Below, in pieces: positions 33,455 through 43,804 of a stretch of 64,000 bases of DNA (the stretch's first letter is position 1; each line of letters opens with the position of its first letter). Source of the DNA: Chaetomium olivaceum (Eukaryota > Ascomycota > Sordariomycetes > Sordariales > Chaetomiaceae); assembly GCA_039881045.1 (NCBI GenBank), contig JAYWVB010000025.1:124001-188000 (forward strand), read 5' to 3'. A program made the position numbers and the translations under genes. The notes under the pieces were generated by a model. The model ran no database searches, was not told the DNA's origin, and saw only the letters and a list, made by a program, of their open reading frames with translations.

Positions 33455-33535
33455 CCCTTTTTTGGTTTGTTTTTGTTTCTTTTTTTTTCTTCCTTTTTTT
33501 TTCCTTTTTTTTTTTTTCCTTCTTGCATTTATTAT
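33455..33535 (+). repeat. Long T/C tract
   Basis: About 80 nt of almost pure pyrimidine with T runs of up to 13-14, in the gap between PAN1 and the forkhead gene. Further CT tracts follow within the next 1.2 kb. Confidence 0.8.
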
Positions 33536-35447
33536 TTCCTCCTTCGGCCGCGAACGCCCTCAGGGACCTAACTAGCGGGGGGAGGGTTGGGCATGCCGCA
33601 TGCACTCAGGGCGGCCGGGCGGCAGGGCGTTGCGAAGGGGACAGAGGGGGGGACGAGAGACATGATGTGTCACCTTACGTACGGGATCTGAGGTTATCTG
33701 TGCGGCCGGCTGGTCGCGCTGGCGGTGGCCCGGGGGTTGGGTGGTTTGTGTGGTACCTGAGGTTCTTTGTCGCTTTGAACCGTTTGTCTGGGGACGGTTT
33801 TCTTTCTTTTCTCTTTTCTTTCTTTCCTTCTTTCTGTCTGTCCGGTTTTGGCTCTCTTCTTTAGTGTGTCGTTCGTTTTTGGAGGGCTTGGCTTCGATGG
33901 CCTGGCATGCCTGGCTCCGCATGGCCCGGGGGCAAGAAAGCCGGACCCCAAGTGGAGATGCCCGAGTTAAAGGACAAAACAAACGTTATCCAGAAGTCTT
34001 GAGAAGCTCTTTTGCTCGATTTACATTTTTTACTCGGTTTCTATCTTTTTCTTCTTTTGTTTTTCTAACCTTTTCCCTCAAACTTCTTTTTCTTTTAGAG
34101 TTCGCTTTTCTAGCCAGAGGGTGCCTGGTGAGTCGCTGACAGCGGGGGAGCGGACCTTGGCGTGGAGGTGTGTGCCCCCGGATCTGGCACTCTCGTGTCT
34201 CTTCTTTGTTCACTCGCTTTACGGGTCGGGTACCTTTTTGTTTCAACTGCGAGTTTGACGTTGGTGTTTGAGTTGCTGCATGGAGGGTCGCCCGGGCCGG
34301 TCATGTTGGCAGCAGGAGTTCCAAGTCGGGCTCAGACAAGCAATCGTGGAGAAGTGGATGTGCCTTAAGTGGGTGCAGATGGGGTCGATGCACCGGGAGT
34401 TTAATCCTTGGGGGCTGTGCAGCAGCAGATCCCGGAAGCACCTCCACTGCATATGGGTGGCCCCAAAGTGGGTTTTGGGCAACTTTGATGAAACACGCTT
34501 GTTCGAAGGCAGATGCCATCTCGACTGTGCGCACAAAGACGCCGGGTCTGAACCGGACCGAGGGTTCCATTGCATGGGAAGTTTCGAGAACACTGGGGTT
34601 GGATTGTCGTGCCACAGTTGTGCTTTTAATTACTCCGAATACTTTTTCCTTCTTTCTTTTTTTTTTTCTCGTTGTGTGCGACTCGGCCCGGAGCTTGCGA
34701 GGGTTAAACAAATGAAGGACGCTGGGCCGGCCTCCGGAACCATTGAGAGGTGTCACTGGAGGATCATGGGGCCGAGTGCTCGGTTGAGCGGTTGAGCTCT
34801 AACCCAAAGTAGACAATTCCACGATGAAGTCCGTTCCTATAAATGGGAATTCCTTTCAAGGATAGCAGGCTCCCTCGCCGACGCCGACATCGAGTCACAT
34901 TTTGGAAGGGGAGGGCGCAGGCATGTGGGCGGAATGTGCGCTGAAAGGGCATACAGGCGAAGAATTCCTAGTTTCTCTTTGACTCCGGTTCCAGGTCAAC
35001 ATTCAACTGAGTTTTACCATTATTGACTCCGAACTCGACAGCTGAATACTGGGCTCGAGGCAGGGTTCAAGCTTGTAGTCATTGCACCCGAGCCGGCAGA
35101 GAGAGCCGACGGCTCCATCACTTGACAAGGTGAAAAAGCCTGGCCGAATCCTGGACACTGCCAGTGTGTGAAGCCGGGCACACCCGCGCACGATTTGCTC
35201 TTAGGCTTCATTTGTGGAGCGGGATAGCAACTGGCCCGATGTGGGAAGCGGGTCGCCGATGCGCCGTTACTTGCAAGGTAGCCAATGATGTCACCTGCCG
35301 ATCTCCTCACACTAAATCTCTCCCTTGCAAGTCGGCCGCCAGAGTCCAGAGTTCCGGACGATGGAGGGATGTGCCGGATGAGATTGGAGCAGATGGTCAG
35401 GTTCAAAAGGGCCACTCCCGTCTCATAACGAAAGAGCGAGAGCCTTG

Positions 35448-35471
35448 GTGGTGGTGGTGGTGGTGGTGGTT
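35448..35471 (+). repeat. GGT microsatellite
   Basis: About eight tandem GGT units in noncoding sequence. Confidence 0.8.
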
Positions 35472-37046
35472 GAAAGGAGGTCTGGTTTTGGGCCTCGTGC
35501 ATCATATATCTATCTGTGGCTGAGTCCTCCACGCCGCCGCCTCGCAGACTCCAGGAAGCAGAGCGGGGTTGTGAGGCACAGTTTGGCGGGAGCTCGATGA
35601 GCAGTTGAGGCGCTGGACTCGAGCAGTGGACTGGGTCTCGAACCCCGCGACTTGAGTCCACTTTTGGTCCGACGGTCTGATTGGCCAGTGGGCAGTGAAC
35701 GCGCGAGCGAGACGCGAAGGTCCGCGTCAAGTGGGCCCTTTCGGTAAACAAATGCATGCCTTCGCTGCATCCTGTTGGGCCGCAAGCCATGTCGAGCTGG
35801 CGCTCGGCGTCACATCGATTGCACCGTGACCAACCAAACGCCGCCCGTCCAATCTCTGCCGAACGTGCGACCTCTCCGGCCCACCCGCTCCTTGATTCCG
35901 CTCCTCGTTTTCACTTCCAGACCTTCGCGCGTGCATCGCATTTTGGTCTGAGAAAGTCGGCTTCAAGCTCAGCTGTGGCCTGAAGCTTTTGCTGCGCTGC
36001 ACATCGAGATCATCTTGTGAGACGACTGGCCAATGCTGCGACCAATGCTGCCAGCAATCGCTCACCATCCGCCTGCATTGCGTTCCACGTTCGCCTCGTG
36101 TCATCCAATACCAATTCATACGATATCTTACCTCTTCCATCCCACTGAGCCCACCCATGGATCTCCAACCTCGAGTTCAGTGAATTTCTGAAGGAGTGAC
36201 TTTCGGGTGCTCACATGGCCGCTTGGACTCCGCTACCTTCGATCGATTTAGCATAGTACACAATTCTCAAGAGCATCCATCCCGTTCAACCTGACGACAT
36301 CGCCGGGCGATTTTTGCCGAGCCATTCGAGCCTCCACTCAAGGGCAGCCTCTGCCGCATCCCTGCACCCGAAGCTCATAAATCCCTGTCGGCGGTCAGCC
36401 CTCGCCCAATCTCGTTCTTGTGCCCTCCGCTCCCTGCCTGGTTTACCGCCCCACTCGACGACCGTTCTTGGAACAAGCGTGTGAGCTGGCAGCGGGATTC
36501 ATCTTTCTCTTGCTGCACACAACCCGGGGCCTTTCTGCCAGCCAACCCTCTTCGACTCACTCCCTCCCACATTTGGCCTGCCTCCCACGTCAGCCCAACT
36601 CTTGCCGCATTTTTTTCTCCCCTTCTAAATTTTGGACAGGCCTTCAATAATCATCCTGGAAACGGAGAGAGCAAAAATTGCTGCATGCCGCCAAAGTATT
36701 CTCAATTGCGCCCTGACCATCACCGCGTGCGCGATCATCGGATTCAGTTCCTGATAGTACCTCACGACTTACAGACATCCCTTGCTTCACCGCTTCCCCC
36801 ACAGCTCGGTAATTAAGCTGCACCCCCGGTGGAGGTCAGGATCATCAGCCTTAACGACCTTCAGCCCTCCTACCCGACCACCTTTGGGCAACACTCGGTC
36901 GACAAGATATCTTGCGCGCGTCGTGCATGCTGTTGTCGCCGTATAACGTGAACGACTTGGTCGGCTTGGTCGGCGGATAACCGGTCGCAAAAGAACCCCT
37001 CAGACTCCACAGCGCGCATCTTGCGCGTTCGGGCTCGGCGCCACCG

Positions 37047-39366
37047 ATGGCCAGGTTACCGCTTTCTCAGGCCGACGAGCCTTTTCCCATTTTCCACGAC
37101 GACTTCTTCAACCAGTCGACACCGATGATCAGTCACGCTCCGATGCCCGCGGCGCCAAAACCCGCGCGACAGCCCCTCCAGAACGCAAATTCTAATGTCG
37201 TCCTCAACCCACCCACCTCCGCGACCCCCGCGACCGCGAAGCGGTCCCCCTACAAATCAAATGCGCGACCAACTAATCCATCACTTACCCCACTCAACGC
37301 GTCGCAGGGCAGCAAACTCAACATGGTCCAGATGATGCCGCCCAGCAACGCGCCGCCGTCCACAGATTCGCTCGAGAAGAAGCAACCCCGCATGGCGCGG
37401 TTCAAAACGGTTGCCAAAAAGCCTGAGCCACAGCCCGATTTCAGCATGCAGTTTATGGGCAAGGAAAACTCGCACCCTCCGATCTACCCGGCTCCGGCGC
37501 CGTCGCAATTCAACTTGGATTTGGAAAATTACTACCAAAAACCCTCCGGGAAGCGCGTTTTGATGGAGGCAGCCCCAATCAAGGAACTTCGGCCAGCAAA
37601 GAAGCAGAAAATCGACGACTCTCTCCCCCCCGCACGACTCGTTCCCCCCAGTAGTCGACGATGGCACGAAACCGAACCACAGCTACGCGACCTTGATCGC
37701 CATGGCGATTGTCCGGTCGCCGCAGCGAAGGTTGACTCTATCCCAGATCTACAAATGGATTTCCGACACCTACTCGTATTATCAGGGCGACAACACCGGG
37801 TGGCAGAACAGCATCCGCCACAATCTCAGTCTCAACAAGAGTTTCGTCAAACAGGAGCGGCCCAAGGACGACCCGGGGAAGGGGAGCTACTGGTCGATCG
37901 AGCCAGGTACAGAGCACACGGTGCTCAAGGAGAAGCCATCAAGGAAGTGTGCGGCACCCACGGCCGAAAACATGCCGGTGATGTCGACACGTCTTGAGCC
38001 CTCACAACCTCAGCCGCAGCAGCGGCCGCCCTGCATTTCCGAGCCGATGTTGCCTCCACAGCTTTCAGTACCCCAGAGCATTCTTCCCGCGCTTCCCCCG
38101 CAGCCGGCCCAGCAACACCTCGCTCCCGCACCACTGCTCTCCGAGATTTCGTCAGATGCAACCATTCCCGCGTCCGATGCGGTCAGTATCGATGAGAGAT
38201 GTGGCGGGCCTACGGAGAAGGAGTTGCTGCACGATTCAGAACTCTACTCGCCTCTGCCGGCAGCTATGCACTCGTCGCCTCCGATTCCCAGGCGCATGGA
38301 CGCCCGCCATAACGGCACCCCGCCCTCACAACAGCGAATGCAGCAGTCGTCGGCCACCAAATCACGCCACAGGCGGAGGTTTATGTCGATGGATGACAGC
38401 GGTTATATCTCGTCTCTCGAATCATCGGCTATGCGTCCCCAGCAACATGCGAAGCTCCTCACATCCGAGGCCGACCGGCCACGGCTCAAAAGGGGGCGGG
38501 CCGAGGAGGAAATTGCTCGTCTCCGTGCTTCCTCGTACGACAGCCCGTCTAAGGGGCGTTCATACGGTTATGCGCCGCCTTCATCGTCACCAATTCGCCA
38601 GGCACCAGGGACAAGCGCGGGACAGATGCTCCCGCCGTTAACGCCTGCGATGAAGCTCAAAGCGCCGCCAAAGCCCCCGCCGTCCGTCTCTCCAAGCACG
38701 AATCTGCGTTTGCACCGGGAGAGCATCCAGTCTATGGTCGACTCGCCGTTCAGGCGCGTTTCCGCTTTACTCCCTGATGGTGAACTTGCGGCACAGCAAA
38801 CGCCTGGCACGCATGGAGATAATCTGTGGTATTATCTCGAGGAATCCGGACACAACAACACGGGCTTCGATATTTTCGAGGACGCCCCCAACTTCCAGTC
38901 CATCTTCGCATTGACCCCGCCCGCCGCTGCCATTGCCTCTCCGACAAAGCGATCAGTGAGGAAGCAGCGTTTTGAGCGGTCGCAGTCGACCAGCGCATTG
39001 AACCATGTTGCGAACCCGGGTCACAGCGCCTCCAAGTCGACTTCGTTTCTCAGGATTCCCAGCCAGCAAAACTTGGTGCTAGAGACACCGAGCAAGGCCT
39101 TTGACGGCTTGCCCTCTTCGCCGAGCAAGCTATTCGCGGATCTGCAGTCACCGAGCAAGATGCCCCTGATCAGCGGCGAGAACCTCAACGTGTTCGACGG
39201 GATATCGATGGGCGGCCTCGAGGCACCGGACTTCCTGGAGGAGAACGACTTTTCCGGGTTCGACATGCTTGCTGGTTTCGAGAAGATCGGCTCGAGCAAT
39301 TCGCAGGCCTCGCGGGGTACCACCAAGGCGGCACCTCTCAACCGCTCTTACACCTCGACCTTCTAA
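37047..39366 (+). CDS. Forkhead transcription factor, Sep1/Hcm1-like
   Basis: A nuclear winged-helix DNA-binding protein; fission yeast Sep1 and budding yeast Hcm1 drive periodic cell-cycle transcription. There are no introns. The forkhead domain (about residues 208-295) is clear: SYATLIAMAIVRSPQRRLTL, SQIYKWISDTYSYY, GWQNSIRHNLSLNKSFVK and GKGSYWSIEPG. No FHA domain is visible, which argues against the Fkh1/Fkh2 class. The N-terminal 190 residues, in a different frame, contain PLQNANSN, a KENS box-like motif and a basic KRVLMEAAP...KKQKIDD segment. The frames meet at the C7 run 37625-37631: removing one C gives DDSLPPHDSFPPVVDDGTKP and a 772-residue protein. The C-terminal 450 residues are Ser/Pro-rich with repeated SPSK/TPSK motifs (possible CDK or polo target sites). 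Start ATG 37047 is the first in frame. Confidence 0.9.
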
Positions 39367-40857
39367 GCTGGCTTTCGTCCGCCGCCGACTTCTACTGCCT
39401 GCATTTCTGTTTGCCGCGCTGCCCCCGGGGGGTTTTGCTCACGACTGTTACGACTACAAAAAGAGCGACTAATTCACACATCTCTATCCGGCGGTGCTGG
39501 CTATGCCCACGCCACCCTCACGGTTTTTGACCACAGAGCCAACAACCTGAGGGAACATGCCGGAACAATATTTGCCCATCGACCATCGCGTTCCGGCTCG
39601 CGGCCTGGTGTTTGAGTTTGCGGGACTCGCGTCTTGAGGCTTATTGGTTGGAGATGGCTATAATCTGGCACTCTTTTGTCACGATAATGACGAAATGTTT
39701 GGGCGACGCGGGGAACAACAACAACGGGTGGTTATTATACATGGCAAGGGGCGCATAGCAATACCTAGCATTCCAGGAGTTAGGATGGGATGGGCTGGGA
39801 CTGAATTGTCGACTGTTTTGTACAAGGAAAGGGGGTGGCTACCGTGCTATTTTTTGCGTTGTTTTTCTTCGATTCTTTTCTTTCTGGCTCGGCTTGGGGG
39901 CTTGACTACCTACCTCGCCAGGTATAGGGATATTGGTACACTTTCGGTGGTTCTCTTTTCGTCTCCCTTTTATTTTCAGCGACATCACTAGCGAACGGAT
40001 CCGGGATTGTGTTGGGAACGGATATACTTGGGTTTTGGCTCGGCTTTTCTCGGACGGGGAGACACTTCCAGGATACGGGAAAGGGGCGGTTGGGTTCCTG
40101 GAGCGAGCGGTCTGCCTTGTCTGGATGGGCGCTTCTTGTGTGGGATCTTGTTTTAGCGGGGATCTGATAATTCTGCTCTTTTGCTGCTACTGTCAATTGA
40201 CACTTTTCATGGTGCGACACCATACCACCACCCTCCCTATATGTTTTGTTCGAGCTCGGTCGTTGTTGTTTGATCTGCGTTCCAACCAAGCAACAAGGTG
40301 GTTGCCCGGTTATCACGATTTTCCCTCGGATCTCATAAACAGAGGAGACTTATGTATATTATATATATACATACATGTACAACCAACACACACACATTCC
40401 TTCGACATTCTCTTCGTCCTCAAGTAACAAGTCTATATTGCTGTTTTCATTGTGGGTATCTCGACTGATTCTCAGAAAAAACTCAGCGCTCCAACACACC
40501 GGCCAATAACAACAACTCTAGGCGGTGATAAACCAAACCCCATGTACCAAATCTATCCTTACTCCCCCGGTGAACCCCCCCAAAAAACGCCAGATGCCAT
40601 GCCAAAGTCTCGCCGTCGCTTCTGCACCCAATCCTATATGGGTCCCGCACAAGCTTTACTTACCAAAATCCCATCACCACACCACAGGTTGCCCTTGATA
40701 TTACCGCTCCCCACACCTTAGAACAACAACCCCTTGACTTCCAGAGGAACGGAGCGCTTCCCCTTGCGCCCCCCGTCTTCAGACCCATACCAACCGCAGA
40801 ATCACAGCATCGCCGCAACTACCCCGCAGGCTAGCGCACGCGCCGACACATCCCCAC
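39367..40857. other. intergenic region between convergent forkhead and ATG101 genes
   Basis: About 1.5 kb of 3' flank for both genes. An AT-rich block with alternating TATATATA lies at about 40355-40380. No coding region supported. Confidence 0.45.
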
Positions 40858-41824
40858 CTAGTAGATGCCCATGCGCGTGGCCCAGCCGGCGGCGGCGGCG
40901 GCCGCCGCTGCCGTGACAGCCCCCTCTTTACTCTGCTGCTTCTGCTGCTGTTGTTGCTGCTGCTGCTGTGGGGGTTGGCCGCCGCTGCCGGTGCCGCCTG
41001 CGCCGCTGACGTGGATCTGGTAGGGGAACGGGTTCGAGTCGGAGGTGGTGATGGGCGGGATGTGGTCCTTGTGGGCGTTGGCGAGCGTGACGGCTTTCAT
41101 GATGGTGTTGTGTAGGGTCTTTTCGGAGGCGCGGCGGACTTTGGCTCGTTCTAGATAGAGGTCGGGGAGGGTTAGGATGGATTTATTGGGTGGGGGGTTG
41201 GGTTGAGTAGGGGGCGGATGGAGTTGACACATACCGCCTTCTGTCCGCGGATCGGCTACCGTCACCTTGACCGTCCAGCTCTCCCAGCAGACCTCGTCGT
41301 CGCCGCGCATGGCGTACCATGTCTTGCGCCGGCGCTTCTCGAGGAATTGGATCGTGATCTGCCCGCGCCCGCCGCCGCCGCCGCCTCCGCTGGAGGTTGT
41401 CGAGGGCGGTGTTCCACCTCCTAGTAGGCCGAGTCCTGGGCCGCCGCCCCGGTTATCGTAGAGGTTATGGAGCTGGTGACGTTCTGACTCGAGCTGGCGC
41501 ACGAGGGCGGCCACGCGCTGGTCGATGAGGGTCTCGATCTCGGCTTCGGGGACGTAGGCTAGCTCGAGCCCGAGGACGTCGCGGGTTTGCGGAAGGACGG
41601 CGGAGAAGAAGCGAAGGAAGAAAATAGTATGAAGGATGCCTACACAGAGTTCAAGTTAGTATTGCGTTCGGGGTGACGGCGAGGAATGCGCGATTGATTG
41701 AAATTGGCGGAGGGGCGCAGGGCCAACAAAGTGATGGGTGAAACTCACCGCGAACGACATCGCGCACCGAGTTAGGGTCTGCAAACGCCTCGAGTATGAA
41801 TTCAGGGGCGCCGCGCTGGTCCAT
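40858..41824 (-). CDS. ATG101: Autophagy-related protein 101 (HORMA domain)
   Basis: A subunit of the Atg1/ULK initiation complex that stabilises Atg13 in fungi lacking Atg29/Atg31. Three exons on the minus strand: 41749-41824 (MDQRGAPEFILEAFAD), 41236-41639 plus base 41235, and 40858-41150. The introns are 109 and 84 nt, and the joined protein is 257 residues. Conserved segments: GILHTIFFLRFF, IETLIDQRVAALVRQLE, ITIQFLEKRRRKTWY, EVCWESWTVKV and DHIPPITTSDSNPFPYQI. A glycine-rich loop (about residues 91-110) interrupts the HORMA fold. After the core there is a species-specific tail with nine Gln and eight Ala in runs, ending WATRMGIY. The second intron is a multiple of three and has no stop, so retention would insert 28 residues after PRTEGG. 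The assignment is firm. Confidence 0.94.
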
Positions 41825-42436
41825 TGTGAGACTTGTCTGGAGGCGCGGTGTTTTGGGCTTGGTGTTGCGAATGGTAGGAACGGTCTGAAAAGGGGCTCGC
41901 TAGGTCGCTCAGATCATGAAAGATTGAGGGGCAGCGCAATTGAGGGGCAGCTGGAACGGAGCGAAATGAACTGTGACGTTGGCTCTTTTAGTGTCCGAGC
42001 TTGCGTCGGCCCCGGATTCCCGGTGTCAAAGCCCCACAACGAACTCCGGTCACTCCCTGAAAAGCCGCAGTCGAGTTCGCCACTTCAGGTCGGTATGACA
42101 CTTCAAATACCGATGCCAGCCGCGTGATCGCGCTTGTCTGAAGATCGGTCACGGTTCTGTATGTCCTGTGTGCTTCGAGTGTTTGCCAGACTGTCGCCTT
42201 CTGTTGAACAGGCAACAATAAATTATATATGCTCATGTTAACTGTGTAACTCAAACTCAGCTTTGAGCAAATCCTAATCTATCGAACCTGGTCAGCCCTA
42301 TCGATATCATCCGACTCCACCGAGCTCCAGAGTCCAGAACAGAGGAGTCTTTACCATGCCAGCATGTCAGCTCTTTCCTCCGAACCACTTCCACGCATCT
42401 TTCCATGACTTTCCCAAATACATCTCCGATGACAAA
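41825..42436. other. intergenic region upstream of ATG101
   Basis: About 610 nt with the ATG101 promoter and the 3' flank of the 2EXR gene. Nothing else recognised. Confidence 0.4.
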
Positions 42437-43279
42437 CTATGCCTGCGTCAAACGCTTCTGAGCACACACCTCAGCCCATTCCCCACGGCGCCACTGCACA
42501 AATGTCTGGGCAAAGCAGAGACGACCCTCAGAAGAATGCCTCTGGATGTGCCACCCCCCGCAGTTCTCGTGCGTGTCATCCGTGTTTCCCCCATGGTGGT
42601 TGAGCTCATCACAGAATAGCACCAAGAAATCATAGAGCGTGATTCGGTGGTGTAGGTCAGCGTGCCAGGGGTCAAACACGAACTTCATGCGCTTCGCGTG
42701 GTCCAGCTGGATATGCCGAAGCTTTCGTCGTCGCCCTGGCTCGTCGAATCTGGCCTGCAACCGATTATAGTCGGTCGAGTCGGCAAACACCACGGAAAGG
42801 CTCTGGAGAACTGGGCAGTGTCTAAAGATACACTCCGTCATGTGCTGTCCGACATAGGTGCTTGCCGACGGTATGGCCAGGTACCGGACCTGCGACAGCC
42901 AGCGGTCATGGTCGGCGGTGTAAAAGGAGCCCCATAGGTGGTACACCCGGTCTTCGTCCCAAAAAACCGTATCCAACTCGGGACGGAAAGGGCGATACGG
43001 CACCTCGCAGTCGGCTTCGGCAGAGAAGCGGAAGCGGATGCCGCTGTGATTCTGCACGTAGGCGCGCGACTCGTGGCAGGTATGCATCAATACTGGGAAG
43101 GCCGTATCAACCGTCTTGGGTTCTGGAGGTGCGCTTTGGACCTTCTGGTCGATGTGTGCGGCTTGGATAACGAATACTTCGGGTTCGTCGTCTGGGAGCG
43201 CCAAATGCCATATCATCTGCCGGAGTTCGAGAGGGAGCGCGCCGAAGACGGTGAAGACTGGTGACATAATGCCCATCAT
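42437..43279 (-). CDS. 2EXR domain-containing protein
   Basis: A fungal-specific family of unknown molecular function, often present in many copies per genome. It is a single exon of 280 residues. The N-terminal hallmark FGALPLELRQMIWHLALP lies at about residues 12-29. It is followed by a strand-rich region with HTCHESRAYVQ (about 66-76), the VRYLAIP motif (about 132-138) and the aromatic FDPWHADLHHR. These order and spacing features match the 2EXR family. The start could be 43279 (MMGIM) or 43267 (MSPVF); the latter fits family alignments slightly better. No signal peptide or membrane segment is visible. Function cannot be inferred from the neighbours (ATG101 and PEX3). Confidence 0.85.
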   Translation of the reverse strand: MMGIMSPVFTVFGALPLELRQMIWHLALPDDEPEVFVIQAAHIDQKVQSAPPEPKTVDTAFPVLMHTCHESRAYVQNHSGIRFRFSAEADCEVPYRPFRPELDTVFWDEDRVYHLWGSFYTADHDRWLSQVRYLAIPSASTYVGQHMTECIFRHCPVLQSLSVVFADSTDYNRLQARFDEPGRRRKLRHIQLDHAKRMKFVFDPWHADLHHRITLYDFLVLFCDELNHHGGNTDDTHENCGGWHIQRHSSEGRLCFAQTFVQWRRGEWAEVCAQKRLTQA

Positions 43280-43804
43280 GATAAAACTAGGTTGGCTTGG
43301 TTAAGATAGTAGAAAAGAGTAAAGCAGGTTGGTGTTTTGTATGCTGTGTAAAACATAACGGTTTATTATTCCCAAACTGGACTTGTACTACCATAGATAG
43401 TTACCGCTTGTTAGAAGCAAGTTTATCTGATCCTCGGTATCAGCCCCCGAGTATCTGTGTAAGGTAGTGGTGGCAAGGTAACCCGAGGTAACGTAGGGAG
43501 GTACTCGGGCACCTAGCCGGTGTGAGAGGGTTAGGGGTCAACTACGTATATCCTATTCTTCCCCGGTTGCGCACTTCATCCATGCACAGCAGCACGCACC
43601 CCAAACCCGGATCAGCCCTATCAGGACCCGCCGAGCCGAGGTTGATTGCAGCAACGCAACAGGGGCCGAAACATCGGCGGGCTGCTGAAGGCTGGGCACC
43701 AGTAGCGACCTGAGGTAATGTCGTTTACCTAACTTGAACACCAAAACTTGGAACCTCCAACATATGCTCTGCAACAGCAGAGCTCGACTTCGATTAAAGA
43801 CACC
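43280..43804. other. divergent promoter region, 2EXR gene and PEX3
   Basis: About 525 nt shared upstream region. No specific site could be assigned. Confidence 0.4.

Larger units (their letters stand above)
32605..37046. other. 4.4 kb region without a supported gene, rich in polypyrimidine tracts
   Basis: This lies between PAN1 and the forkhead gene, both on the plus strand. The largest minus-strand open frame (35020-35790) has no domain and crosses a GGT microsatellite. T- and CT-rich tracts recur at about 33455-33535, 33795-33845, 34025-34105 and 34640-34675. The last kilobase is probably the promoter and long leader of the forkhead gene. Confidence 0.45.

Noticed and set aside
35625..35660. 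GGGTCTCGAACCCCGC, tRNA T-arm-like on the minus strand
   Set aside because: No matching acceptor, D or anticodon arm could be drawn around it.
35020..35790. 256-codon minus-strand open frame
   Set aside because: Contains a microsatellite-encoded proline run and no recognisable sequence; adjacent frames are equally open.
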